DNA of 64,000 nt from Annona cherimola (GCA_030490835.1 CM059977.1:9948765-10012764); one strand, 5' to 3'; shown: positions 1 to 11,289, numbered from the stretch's first letter. Numbers and translations: made by a program. The notes: generated from the letters alone by a model not told the origin.

Positions 1-567
1 TTAAATTGGTTGATGATTTTATTTAATTAAATTATCGGAAGAAAATGTCACGTGAATGGAGGAATCCTATTTTTGCACCAATCTATCAGAATGAAGGATA
101 CTTAAAATTGTGCTGATTATCATAAAATAGGCCTATGAGACATACCATGAACCTTTACAAAAGGGTAATCGAGCAAACAATAATGCATGAAATAAATGAG
201 GGTAATTGAGCAAACAATAATGCATGAAATAAATGTAGTATAGAATTTATTTAGTTTTTGCTGGGAAAATCAGCTGCTGAGGTTAATTTCTTGCTTAGTC
301 AAGTCAGGGAGAAATGCAAGAGGTAAAAAAAGAACCTTCCGTTGTTCTATAGTTTAGAAAGTGGCAGATGATAAGATTCCCAGGGAATTAGCATAAAAAT
401 GTTAAGAAATTACTCATTAATAGATCCATTTAAGTGGGAAACTCCATATAATGATAATGTTGAACATGTATCTTGTCTTGGAGTGTGTCATTTTACGCAT
501 CATATATTTTATACCATTTTACATTTTCTTCTAACATGTATGTCTGGAAATTTGCTTGCACAATCAG
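1..567. other. Sequence left of the first exon, probably intron
   Basis: I see no convincing exon here. It is AT-rich and contains a short direct repeat (the 'gggtaat..gagcaaacaataatgcatgaaataaatg' theme occurs twice near 165-235). It ends in a good 3' splice site (TTGCACAATCAG) at 567, so it is most simply the last intron of a plus-strand gene that starts left of the window. Confidence 0.4.
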
Positions 568-750
568 GGTTTTTGGGATCCAAAAAATTTGGATGTCACA
601 AGAGATGAACAAGAGGAATATTCTGACTTTGAAAGGTGGCATGTTAGAGGTGGTCATCATCCAAACAGGCAGAAGAACTTTGGAAATCAAAGGTTTGGAC
701 GAGGAGGGAGAGAAGCTGTTGATGATTGGGACCTTCCAATGGACTATTAA
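568..750 (+). CDS. Last exon of an unidentified gene (partial, C-terminus only)
   Basis: An open frame follows the acceptor ending at 567 and runs to TAA at 748-750. It gives about 60 residues that begin GFWDPKNLDV and end DDWDLPMDY. The middle is rich in Gly, Arg and Asn (RGGHH, FGNQRFGRGG), like the RGG-type tails of RNA-binding proteins, and the very end is acidic. The AATAAA-like signal at about 792-798 would suit a polyadenylation site. I do not recognise the family, and no earlier exon is visible in the window. The composition and splice site make it likely to be real, but the function is unknown. Confidence 0.5.
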   Translation, partial: GFWDPKNLDVTRDEQEEYSDFERWHVRGGHHPNRQKNFGNQRFGRGGREAVDDWDLPMDY

Positions 751-1224
751 CAATGCGTCCTTTCTCATTTCTCCTTGGTTTTGTACATATGCCAATAAAA
801 AACAAATTTTGATTGTCAGTCTAAGTCATGGATGATGATTGGCTATGTTTCTAGACCTAGAAATTCCTTGTACGTCTCTCACCTTGCACTTGGAAATAAG
901 ATGTATCTGGATTGGCTGGTTAATATTCTATTTGCGAAGAATGATTAAAGGAGCTCGATATGCAAAATCTTGTGGGTGTACAAGGTTCCTCGTAGGAATG
1001 GTAGGGGCGCCGGAAATGGGGAATCTGTAGTTCTGATGATGCCAGTGATATACCCGATGCCAGCCATAGACGACGTGTTCGTGACTTTTTCAATGGAAAA
1101 AGATGTTAAAAACTGGAATTTAAAAAGTTGAAGAACGAAAGAAGAAATGATTTAATGTTATGTAAGGCATTGATTAAGATAAGGTAAATAAAATTTTAGT
1201 AGATAAAAGGATAATAATTAGGTA

Positions 1225-1607
1225 ATCCTGTTAGCTTGGGCTAAGTAATTGTCCTACTTAGTCCATCTTAAAAAAGTTTATTTAAAAAAATATTTTTTTT
1301 TTCTCTGCACACTTATTTATATAAGTGCATTTAATATATAAATTAATTTTTACCATTTTAGAATATGTGTATATATACTTTTTTGAGATTTTTAAATATC
1401 TATCTCTATATATGTGTTAAAAATACTCTTATGTTTAAAATTTTTTAAAAAAATGTATATATTTATTCAAAAATGGTAAAATTTGATTTATATATTAAAT
1501 ATACTTAAATAAACAAGTGTAGAGAGGAAAAAACAAAAAAAATATTTTTAAATAATTTTTTTAAGGTGAGCTAAGTGGAATATTTGTTTAATTTGGACTA
1601 ACAGGAT
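1225..1607. mobile_element. Foldback MITE, MULE-like ends
   Basis: Both ends carry the same sequence in opposite orientation: ATCCTGTTAGCTTGGGCTAA on the left, and the complement of a segment beginning GGACTAACAGGAT on the right. The inverted similarity continues inward for most of the element, which has no coding capacity. The interior has the core seen in many elements of this window (poly-T, 'ttttaccattt', 'gagatttttaaat'). The ends resemble those of the element at 5657-6033 and of the Mutator-like element at 3327-5647 (all share TGGGCTAAGT or close variants). I found no clean target duplication. Confidence 0.7.
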
Positions 1608-1759
1608 CATTATTCTTAATCTATTTGTGTATATATTTATAAGTTAAATCAAGGTCTATCAGCTAAGCTAGGTGCATGGGCAATATATAATTTTCTAAAA
1701 GGAGGGGGTAAATTAAATGTATTGAAATAAATATAATATAGAATTAAAATATTCTTCAA

Positions 1760-1833
1760 GGCCTATTAGCTCAGTTGGTTAGAGCGTCGTGCTAATAACG
1801 CGAAGGTCGCAGGTTCGAAACCTGCATAGGCCA
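1760..1833 (+). tRNA. tRNA-Ile (anticodon AAU)
   Basis: The 74-nt cloverleaf is complete: acceptor stem GGCCTAT paired with ATAGGCC, D arm GCTC/GAGC, anticodon stem TCGTG/CGCGA with loop CTAATAA, T arm GCAGG-TTCGAAA-CCTGC, discriminator A. The anticodon AAT lies at 1794-1796 and reads isoleucine codons after A-to-I conversion. There is no intron and no encoded CCA, as expected for a nuclear gene. A short T-run lies about 10 nt downstream (GTTTTATTTT), suitable for Pol III termination. The internal A and B boxes (TTAGCTCAGTTGG, GGTTCGAAACC) are intact. Confidence 0.96.
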
Positions 1834-1955
1834 GAATGTGGTTTTATTTTAATTCACGGCTCGTTGATATCTTTTTTGAAAATGTAAATGAAAAAGATAT
1901 GAAAACTACAAAGAAATGGATGGTGGCGTCTCTGTACAGAAGGGCGAAAAAAAAA

Positions 1956-2675
1956 AAGCAAGCACAACTAAAGGTGGTGTTACGTAAAAAAAAAGGAGTT
2001 ATTTATGTTCATGTCAGCTGACAATAAAATAATTATATCTATTCTAATTAGGTTTTCTTATGCCATCGATTTTTGAAATATTTTATATCCATCTCAACTC
2101 TGTTATATATGTAATGGGACGAAGTTAGATACTTTGGAAGATAATTCTAAACCTTTAAAAAAACCTCTCCGGTAGTCATTTTGTAATCTATTTTTGAAAA
2201 TCTCAACTCTAACAAATGTATTAGCTTGCGATTGCAAACGGGTTCGTAAAATGAAATGAATAATAATAAAGAACCATGAACTATTTAAAATTTAATCATC
2301 AGTAATCAATAAAGATTTCTAATACTTAATTATTTGAATTTTAAATACAAATTTTTAAATACAAATTTTAAAATAAATAATAATAAAGAACCATGAACTA
2401 TTTAAAATTTAATCATCAGTAATCAATAAAGATTTCTAATACTTAATTATTTGAATTTTAAATACAAATTTTAAAATAAATAATAATAAAGAACCATGAA
2501 CTATTTAAAATTTAATCATCAGTAATCAATAAAGATTTCTAATACTTAATTTATTTGAATTTTAAATACAATTTTTAAATTGATTTTCAATTAAAAGTTT
2601 GATCCTAGTATTAGTAATTATTCATAACTGATAAAATAAAAATCAAGAAAATGTTAACTTATATGTTGGAAATGA
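1956..2675. repeat. Direct duplication, copy 1 (expanded)
   Basis: This AT-rich block begins AAGCAAGCACAACTAAAGG and ends GTTGGAAATGAGTT. It is closely repeated at 2757-3244. Copy 1 is longer because an internal segment of roughly 103-117 bp has been amplified to three tandem units. No coding capacity. Confidence 0.8.
2255..2590. repeat. Tandem repeat, three units of about 103-117 bp
   Basis: The marker GAACCATGAACTATTTAAAA occurs at 2271, 2388 and 2491, giving periods of 117 and 103 bp. The difference is a short internal duplication of a TTTTAAATACAAAT motif in the first unit. The second copy of the larger duplication holds only one unit (marker at about 3057), so the amplification followed, or escaped, the larger duplication. 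Confidence 0.85.
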
Positions 2676-2722
2676 GTTTAGTCTATCTACCAAATCAATG
2701 AAGAATTAGAACCATTTAACCT
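2676..2722. repeat. 47-bp perfect inverted repeat, left arm
   Basis: This segment (starting GTTTAGTCTATCTACC) is the exact reverse complement of 3257-3303. The two arms lie just to the right of the two copies of the direct duplication and enclose copy 2. Confidence 0.9.
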
Positions 2723-2756
2723 TGGGGGGGTGGCGAAAAAAAAGAAAAGAAAAAGA

Positions 2757-3244
2757 AAGCAAGCACACCTAAGGGGTGTTACATAATTTGTGTTCATGTC
2801 AGCTCACAATAAAATAATTATATCTATTCTAATTAGGTTTTTCTATGGCATCGATTTTTAAAATATTTTATATCCATCTCAACTCTGTTATATATGTAAT
2901 TGGACGAAGTCAGATACTTTGGAAGATAATTCTAAACCTTTAAAAAAAACCTCTACGGTAGTCATTTTGTAATCCAGTTTTGAAATCCTCAACTCTAACA
3001 AATGTATTAGCTTGCGATTGCTAACGAGTTCGTAAAATGAAATGAATAATAATAAAGAACCATGAACTATTTAAAATTTAATCATCAGTCATCAATAAAG
3101 ATTTCTAATACTTAATTTATTTGAATTTTAAATACAATTTTTAAACTGATTTTCAATTAAAAGGTTGATCCTAGTATTAGTAATTATTCATAATTGATAA
3201 AATAAAAATCAAGAAAATGTTAACTTATATGTTGGAAATGAGTT
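2757..3244. repeat. Direct duplication, copy 2
   Basis: This is the shorter copy of the block at 1956-2675, with a single internal unit and scattered base changes. It lies between the two arms of the 47-bp inverted repeat. Confidence 0.8.
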
Positions 3245-3256
3245 GTATGGGTTGAT

Positions 3257-3303
3257 AGGTTAAATGGTTCTAATTCTTCATTGATTTGGTAGATAGACTA
3301 AAC
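3257..3303. repeat. 47-bp perfect inverted repeat, right arm
   Basis: Exact reverse complement of 2676-2722, separated from it by about 534 bp. Exact identity over 47 bp in a region with many substitutions points to a recent origin or gene conversion between the arms. Confidence 0.9.
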
Positions 3304-3317
3304 TCGTACTCTACCAA

Positions 3318-3326
3318 TTTATTTAA
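3318..3326. repeat. 9-bp target-site duplication, left copy
   Basis: TTTATTTAA directly abuts the left end of the Mutator-like element. It is identical to 5648-5656, and its last eight bases recur at 6034-6041. Confidence 0.85.
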
Positions 3327-5647
3327 GAGAGATGATTCTTTACGCCTGGGCTAAGTCCCATTAACTGCGTCCGCCGAAAGGGACGCTGCCTGGGTGCCGT
3401 TGGAATGGGCGGAATCAGTCGTAGCCGTCGGATGGAAATATTGCAGAGTCGTCCCGCGGGCAGCGTAAAAATTCAAAAAAAAAAAAACAGCCTACCCTCT
3501 CTGGACCCTGGTTCAATGCACCCGGGTGTACTTTACCCATTTTTTAAATTTTTTTTGAACTTTTTTTTATGAAAATGTTAATCTAAGTCTATTTAACATG
3601 TGTATAAATTTTTATCATTTTTAAATATTTTTAGATATTTTTTTCGAATTTTTTTAAAATCAGTGGCATTTTTAGTAATTTAAATTATATTTTTAGTAAT
3701 TTAAAATTATTAAAAATGCCACTGATTGAACCAGGATCCACCCTTTTACGCGTGCCTTTCTCCCTCTCCCAACGCACTCTAGTCCTTCCACGGTGTCAAG
3801 TTCCCGTGAGTTCTTCCTCGGCGTCCAGTTCTCCTCTCCGGTCTCTCTGAGCTAGCAATAGGCGGGCAGGTCTCTTCTCTCCTCTCCGGTCTCTCTATGC
3901 TGGTCTCTCTGCGCCGGTCACCTCTCTCCTCTACGGTCTCCCTGCGCCGGAAATTGGCGAAACTTTAACTCCTCAAGATAATGGATGGAGAAATTTATGC
4001 AAATGGGCGGACATTTCAATGCGGTGATGAACCCTCTTTTAAACACTCACAAAGCTCTCTCGTCTCCCTCTAACTTTTTCAAGCACTTTATCATCTTCAT
4101 CTTCTCTTTCCGTCTCTCAACTCCACGTGTGAGTTGCATGCTGTTTGCCTGCCATGGCCATGATAGAGATGTAGCGTACGCACCCACCGGGATAAAAAAG
4201 ACCAAGAAAGTTGTCCCACCTTATTCCCCAAAGATTCGATTTTTCTCCTCAGTCAGTGACTTGCTCTTGGTTCCATGCAACGGTTTTATTTTATGATTCC
4301 AGTTTAAGAGAATTTCATATATTTTCCTGTAGTTAGACATCGGGAATGACAAATTTCTGTTATGGGGATTTCTCTTAGTTTTGAGTTTTCGTCTTTGTGA
4401 TTGTCCAAGGAAGAGGAAGAAGAAGAAGAAGAGCCGGGATTTTGATTAATGATGGCTGAGAAGGTTATCCCAGTTTTGCGGAAGTATGCTTCCAAAGAGG
4501 GAGATGATAGTGTTTATTCCATAGAGTACAGATATTTAGCTTTAGTATATTGCATTCAGAAAAGGTTAGAAAATTTCCTTCAAAGGAATTCCTGTAAATA
4601 CAGTAATGCAATATTCCTTGTTACAAACAGATTAATAAGGAACTAAACAGTCCAACAATTGGCTTAATCTAGCAGACTATTTTTACTAGTTGTGCTCATT
4701 TTTCCTATCCATGCTAACATTGTGAAGGTGGGCATAGATAGTTTCTCTGCAGCTTGAAAATTTATCCTGTTCAGAATTCAAACAACTGCAAATTCGACGA
4801 AAATAATTTTCTCCTCCGGATTACATAAATAGTTCTTTCTCCAACCGTGTCAACGATGCTTCACATCAGGCTTTTGAATTCCTGCTTTCTTTATTTGCAC
4901 CAACCAGCAAGAGTGTATCTCAGCCCAAAACAGAAGAGGCATGCCAAAGCCTGTTGGATAATATCAAATCAACGAATAGTGGGAAAAGGGAAACAAAATG
5001 AAATTTCCATATGTTAATCTCTGGAAAAAAATAACTCTCACAGGTTATGCCATATGCGAAGTTCACATGAGGGAGGGAGGAGGAACATAAGAACAGGTGG
5101 TATTTGCCAAAACACATTTCAGAACCTAGATTTGAGTTCAACTTGATATTTGCTTCATTTTATAGCTAGAAATTTCAGGTGTTGGACTGGTGCAGCTGGG
5201 ATTGATTGACCATCCTGATAGACTAAGTGTGGAGATGGAAATGCCAGGATCTGTGGACTAAAGCAGGGAGACCGGAGAGGAGAGAGACGACCAGCGCAGA
5301 GAGATCGGCACAGAGAGACCGAAGAGGAGAGAGGCGACCTGCCCGCCGATTGTCGGTGTAGAGAGACCAAAGAGGAGAACTGAACAACGTGGAAGAACTC
5401 ACGGGAACTCGACGCCGTGGAAGGACTGGAGTGCGTGAGGAGAGGGAGAAAGAAAGGCATGTGGAACGAGGTCATTCGAATAGGGTAGGCTGTTTTTTTT
5501 TTGAATTTTTACGCTGCTCGCGGGACGTCTAGGCAATATTTCCATCCAACGGCTACGACTGATCCCACCCAATCCAACAGCGCCCGGGCAGCGTCCCTTT
5601 CGGCGGACGCAGTTAACCGGACTTAGCCGGGCGGAAAGAATCATCTC
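3327..5647. mobile_element. Non-autonomous Mutator-like element with long terminal inverted repeats
   Basis: The left end (GAGAGATGATTCTTTACGCC) and the complement of the right end (GAGATGATTCTTTCCGCC) start inverted repeats that run inward for about 400 bp: 3327-3500 and 3755-3950 match 5255-5647 in reverse. The left arm is interrupted by a separate 250-bp foldback insert. The element is flanked by a perfect 9-bp duplication, TTTATTTAA, at 3318-3326 and 5648-5656. Long GC-richer inverted ends plus a 9-bp target duplication are the hallmark of plant MULEs. The interior (about 3985-5160) encodes no transposase I can recognise. It contains short gene-like stretches, including an ATG frame near 4449 (starting MMAEKVIPVL), so it might be a Pack-MULE carrying host sequence; that part is inference. 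Confidence 0.85.
3500..3755. mobile_element. Truncated foldback MITE inside the left arm of the Mutator-like element
   Basis: This segment is missing from the matching right arm of the host element, so it inserted later. It starts near CCTGGTTCAATGCACCCGGG and ends near the complement of that start (GATTGAACCAGG). The interior has the common core (poly-T, 'tttatcattttt', 'aaatcagtggcattttt') followed by the palindromic centre. It then stops, as if the right half had been lost between the centre and the terminal repeat. Exact boundaries are uncertain by about 10 bp. Confidence 0.65.
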
Positions 5648-5656
5648 TTTATTTAA

Positions 5657-6033
5657 AGATGAGTGACTCTGTTACTTGGGTTAAGTAAATGCCCATTTGA
5701 AAAATTCGTTTACAACAACTTTTTGTTCGTATTCATACACTTTTTTATCTAAGCATATTTAACATATAAATCAATTTTTACCCTTGTTGAATATGTTTAT
5801 ATATTTTCTGAGATTTTTAAACATCTTTGTGTATATATGTATTTAAAATACTCTTATTTTAAAATCTAAAAAAATATATACACATTTCAAAAAATGGTAA
5901 AACTTAATTTATATGTGAAATACATTTAGATAAACAAGTGTATGAAGACGAACAAAAAGTTGTTGTAAATGAATTTTTTGAGGTGGATTAAAGTGGGACA
6001 TTTGCTGAACATGGTCTAACAAGATCATTTCTC
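5657..6033. mobile_element. Foldback MITE next to the Mutator-like element
   Basis: Starts AGATGAGTGACTCTGTTACT and ends with the complement of GAGAAATGATCTTGTTAG, with inverted similarity reaching far inward (for example ACAACTTTTTGTTCGT against ACGAACAAAAAGTTGT). It sits between TTTATTTAA (5648-5656) and TTATTTAA (6034-6041), so it has its own 8-bp flanking duplication that overlaps that of the Mutator-like element. It is a relative of the element at 1225-1607. Confidence 0.75.
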
Positions 6034-6614
6034 TTATTTAAATGGGTTATATAATAGGTTGGCAGGTGGGAAAATTTTCAACCCTAATCACCCTAAAATG
6101 ATTTGATCGACGGGTTTACGAGATAATCCTAACCTTCCTAACTTGGTCATATGGAACTTAACAAGCATTAAATACTCTACTAAGCAATCAACTGCGCTCA
6201 TGAACTTTCTTATGAACTTTTTTTTAGGTAGTCGGCTCAATATGGAGCGCACTCTCCATATGTTGTTAACTTCATGTAAGGTATAGGTGGTCGATTTCAT
6301 ATTGGAGTCGATTATTTAAGAGCGTATTTAACAGCAATTAAGTTCCGCTGTCAAAAATCCAATTAGGAAAATATAAATAATTATTTTTGCAAATAAGTTA
6401 ATTGCAAATTTGCAAAAAGATGGAGAGGTGATGCCGATAGCTCAAGATAAAACTAGAAATAAATTCATCAGTTTTAGGTAAAATAGAAATAAAAGTGAGG
6501 ATCAAAATAGTAATAAAAATAATTGGATTAGTAGCACAATGCATTGACTATTAGATGCCAATGCTGATACATGCATGTTCTCCCCTCCATTGTGATTCTA
6601 TGAATCACTAACGC

Positions 6615-9462
6615 CTACATTAATGTTGGAGAAGTGAGTCGAATAAGTAAGTTGAAGAGCTGCTGCGGGGCAGAAAAGAAAGGGCTGTGATCGCTGTCGA
6701 TGGTGAGCACTTGGGTAGGCGGCCACCTTTCGATCATCGCCTTGAACTTTTCGAGCTTCAAAAAGGCATCGGACGTGCCCCATATGCACACGCGCTTCAC
6801 CTGGTCAAGGCCGTCTACGACTTGAATGTTCGCGCTCGCAGCCGCCATGCTCGGACATGGACGCAGCAGCATTGCAGCCAGCATCGCATCCTAAAAAACC
6901 AGACGCATGTGAGTGCCGTGTTCTTTTCATCAGTTCTTACTCTTGCCTCGTACTTATTTCTGCGAACTTCTTTTTTTTTTTTTTTCCTTACAAATTATAT
7001 GTGTATGTGGTGAAAATGCAATTAAAATAATTAGTATCTTTTGAAGGGAGAAAAAAACAAAAAGACTAAAACCATGTTTCGAAAATGTGGATTTTCTGGT
7101 ATTGAATATTGATATCCTTACTTCTCCTGGGCTTGTGTTGTACATGAGTTCTCGGAGATACTCCTCACGCATCAGGCCACTCGTGGGAGGCTTGTCTGGG
7201 CCTAATCCATACCAGAACTGGAAAGCCTGTCTGTAATTTTCTTCGCGATCCTTCTATATATGCACATGTGCAAGAATTAAAACGATATAAGTAGCTAATA
7301 AGATAGGGGAAGAGATATTGTTATTAATGGTTCCTTGTTAAAAGGTGAAAAAGTTTTCAATCATTTTCTATTACGTTTTTAGCAGAGATTTATTGGAAAT
7401 GTTTATATATATATTTCTTTATGGTGTTAAAAATTATCATGATTGGAAAATCGTATTTTGTAAAAATTTTAACAGCGTTTAGGACTAAATATATAATTAT
7501 TAGATTTTAAAATAATATATAGTATATATGAATACATAAATATTAGATTTTAAAAATAATGTATTATATATATAGTGTATGCAAGGTTTCAATTAAAGTA
7601 TTTTTGGCACCATGAATAAATAAATATATATTAATAGACACAATAAATGATTTAAATTTGAAAAAATAATTTAAAATAAAAATAAAGGGGGTGCATCCAA
7701 ATGTCCTTGCAACTTCGATATTGGAAACAAAAAAAAAAAGTTTTCACCCAAAATTTTTTTCCTTTACTTTTTTATTTTTAATTATTGTTTTATATTTTTC
7801 TATACAATTATCATATTTTTCAGTTATTTCTTCACCTCTTTTCATAAACTACACTATTCGTCTTAATTTTATTTTCTTTGTTTCTTATCATTATCCTATC
7901 ACATCCCTTGATTTTCAAAAATTTTTTTGTTTTCAAAGACTTTTCAACTAAAATATTTTTCATCATTTTTTCTAACTTCACAAACACACCTAATTACTAT
8001 GCTTCAATAAAGAAGAAATATTTCTCTATAAAAAAAGAAATATTTAGTTTGGGCCCATTGATGTGATCATGCGAAACCTAAAGTATTCAACTTGTTTGAA
8101 ATATTTTTTATGTATTGTAGATAAAAATTACGTGAAAAAATATACGCAGGTATCAAACTTGATTTTTAAAGTTCTAACAAGTTTATATACATTATCAAAT
8201 ATTTTAATTTTATGATGTGTTGTGGTTATTTTATAGTAAAATTTTTATTTCTTGACTAAGAGTGTGTTTTGTATTTGGTAAAAATTTATGAAAGTTAATT
8301 TTTTAGAGAAATTTTTTTTGAATTGAGAGAAAATTATGTAATATAATATGGATAATAATGAGGAGTAAAAAAAATAAAATTAAAATAGATTGAATAATTC
8401 AAATATTTTAGATGAAATATCAAACACAATACGATACATATAAATGTTAGGTGATTTGGAAATCACGAGGCACAAATCATGTATTTATACTTAAAAGGAA
8501 GTCAAACGTTTCCACGATTGTTATCCTTCTTCTTTACCCATTTCTAGTAGATCATTTTACTTTTTCTATTTATTGATTATCTATGCTTTGAAATAAAATT
8601 TACATCTATTTATATAACTTTTTGTAATTATTATTTCCTATTGTATTGGCTCGCCTCATTGTTTTATTTTATTTTATTTCTCATTTTTCATATTTTCTTT
8701 TCCTCATTTCAAACGAAGGGCGTCATTCGTAATTACAAAGTACAAAGATTTCATTTACATTCTTTTGTTTATCATTATTGTTCTTATATCAAAAAAAAAA
8801 AAAAACTTCAACCGGGTATTATCAAAACCGAACGAAGAGAAATAAAAGAGGAAAAAGTTTTTGAAAAAAGGAGATCAACTTGAGGGAAAGGGGAAAAAAG
8901 AAAAGCTTTTACAGAATTACCCACGTCGTAGTCCTTCATCGTGAACATTGCTGCATTCACATAGACGGCCATTTGGACTTTCTCCACGAATTTGTTCATT
9001 GCATCCGTCACGTTCAGCCCTCCAAGGCTGTGGCCCACTAGAATCACCTGATGAATGAAATTCGACCGCAAAATAATAATGAGGAGGATAATAGTAATAA
9101 TAATATTATTATTATTATTATCATCAATAACCAGTTGGGTGCGGCCGGTCAATATGGATCACAAGAACGAAAAAGGACCACCACCAAACCTCTAACTCGG
9201 GGTGGAATGGAGTAGAATTAAGATTGTAGCATGCCTTTTGGTGGTGCGGCAAGGCGGCCATGAAGTCCGTCAAGGGCTTGTTGTATTCATCGAATGTGAG
9301 GACGGTATTGGGATCGGAGGGGTGAATGCCGGCGCTTGCCATGTCTAAACAAGTGACTCTGCAGCCTGCCTTCTCCAGCAGATACCTGACCTTGTACCAA
9401 CACCAAGCGCCGTGAGAGGCCCCATGCACGAACACGAAGTGGGGCGAGCTCGGCGATTGCAT
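6615..9462 (-). CDS. Methylesterase-like alpha/beta hydrolase (MES family), copy 1
   Basis: Four exons on the minus strand: 9462-9235, 9047-8925, 7253-7122, 6890-6615, giving 252 aa. Exon 1 carries FVFVHGASHGAWCWYK, the oxyanion region of the SABP2/hydroxynitrile-lyase group. Exon 2 carries the nucleophile elbow GHSLGG (Ser83). Exon 4 carries WGTSDAF (Asp202 candidate) and SDHSPFF (His229), so the triad looks complete. Family members hydrolyse methyl esters of small plant molecules (salicylate, jasmonate, auxin, chlorophyll catabolites); the DHSPFF tail recalls the MES16/17 side, but the substrate cannot be read from sequence. Intron 1 must use a GC donor (AAAAG|GCATGC); the frames join in phase 0 at the same place as in copy 2. 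The end of exon 2 (GAC|GTGGGT) and the first codon of exon 3 are the least certain points. The product has no obvious targeting peptide. Tandem duplicate of the gene at 12448-15673. Confidence 0.82.
9075..9125. repeat. TAA/ATT microsatellite in intron 1 of the first methylesterase-like gene
   Basis: An imperfect run of AAT/TAA triplets that turns into ATT triplets, so it can fold back on itself. It lies about 30 bp upstream of exon 2 in the sense of the gene. Confidence 0.8.
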
Positions 9463-10634
9463 GGTCGTAGTCGAAATTAATCAGCACTGCTAGCAAGTAG
9501 CAACCGTTTGCGTTTGAGAAGGAAGGATAAAATGATCGGATTTCAACTTCCAAGTTCGGAAGCTGAGTTGGGACGAAAGTTGCGGGAATTAATGGTCGCC
9601 TTATCCCGGCGACCACATGGATCGTCCGAGACCAATCAAACAAGGATGGTGACACGTAGGACCTAGTACAAGTTTCAGGCTTTCAGCAACCCTTGCATGT
9701 TGGCTGATCGGTTGGTGGAATTCCGGATGGAAAAAGATTCCAAAAATTTGTAAGAGTAGACTAGTTGTTACCGTGGACATATAAAATATAAATTATTATA
9801 ACGAAAGATATAAATTTTGTATATTGTAAGATGATACGGGAATGCATATATATATGGAAGAAAATATTCAAGTACAGTTAACAGTACTGTAATTTAAGGT
9901 ATGATTAGCTTAAAATGGGCTAGATATGATCGTAAATGATGATCTACTAATCTAAATTATATTAAGAATTGTTTATTTTATTAGTATACCAATTTTTATC
10001 CAAATTAGATGTGTATATAAATTTTATCTAAAAATGGTGTCAATTCAATATAATAAAATAACATGATATAAATAAAAATTTTAAAGTTATTTTTTAACAT
10101 GTAAACTATCTAAGATACAATTTATATTTGGATAAATTATATAAAATTTTAATATATTTAAGTGCATGATGATTATCTTAAGCTAATTGTAATGTAAGTT
10201 ATGTTACAATTAAATACATTGGATAAGCTCTTCCTATATATGGCTAATGATACATTACAATGCGTTGTTACTTAGCTAAATAATATATCATATATGTTAT
10301 ATTTCTTACATGTCCTTTTATTTTTCCTACTTTTTTATGCGGGCCTCGTTGAGATAGTATACCAAAGTTTATTATTTTGGTTTTACAAAATTTTAAAAAT
10401 AAAAAATTTATATTTTTATGTGTGGGGAGCATGAGATGGTTGAAATTTTTTATTTTTAAAAAATATATAGTAGAATTTAAAATTAATAAAATTTGGTATG
10501 TGATCTAAACACACTTGGGCCCACATAAAAGTAAACTAATAAAAAATACATAAGTTTATTATTTAGCTAATTAAGTAGCAACCCATTGTATAGTATCATA
10601 ACTCTATGCACATCGTAACTGAAAAATGCATAAT

Positions 10635-10745
10635 GTGAACCCACACTTAACCTAATGGTTGCATATGGTGGCTTGCATGCCACAAGTCAAGGGTTCGACC
10701 CTTACCCTCAATGTAATCAAAGAAAAAAAAAAAAGAAGAAAAAAC
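10635..10745 (+). mobile_element. tRNA-derived SINE-like unit
   Basis: The stretch holds a box-A-like element (CTTAACCTAATGGTTGCA) and, about 45 bp on, a box-B-like element (GGGTTCGACCC), then an A-rich tail from about 10720 to 10745. This order and spacing is that of a tRNA-derived SINE head with its tail. I found no target duplication, so copy status is unproven. Confidence 0.5.
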
Positions 10746-11289
10746 ATGCATAAAAGTGTAGTTCGGTTGAAGTGGTTTGTGAAATTTCATACCTTTTAGC
10801 TTATTGTTATGAATGATGACAAATTCACTCTATAAATTGTATTTTGCATAATTTGTTTAATTAAAAATATTAAGTTTTATCCAAATCAAAGATGTGCATG
10901 TATATGCAAAAATTTGCTTAAAAATATATATTTACGGGTGAGTTATAAAAAATGATTGAATTTATTCACTTGTACATTATAATATAATAATATTGTATGA
11001 AATTATTTATTCAAAACGAAATGATTTTATATGGTTTAATTATTCAAAATAACTTTAAAATTAATATTTAATGTCGAAATTTTTTATCACATTCACTTTT
11101 TACACTTTATGGATGAGGCAACAATAATACTAAACAAATAATGAAATTTTCTAACTAAACAAATCATGTGAAATTCTTGTTCCCTTCGAGGTAGGCTAGA
11201 ATTGATATGCTTGCACCAAAATGAGTTTTTATAAAAACAGGAGTTAGTTGTAGAGGTGGTTGAACATGTATGATATTATAATTATTAAA

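Noticed and set aside
2255..2590. CRISPR-like or satellite array
   Set aside because: Units are tandem without unique spacers, there are only three of them, and the host is a plant.
1956..3244. LTRs of a small retrotransposon
   Set aside because: The two direct copies differ in length, lack TG..CA ends, and enclose no primer-binding site or coding region.
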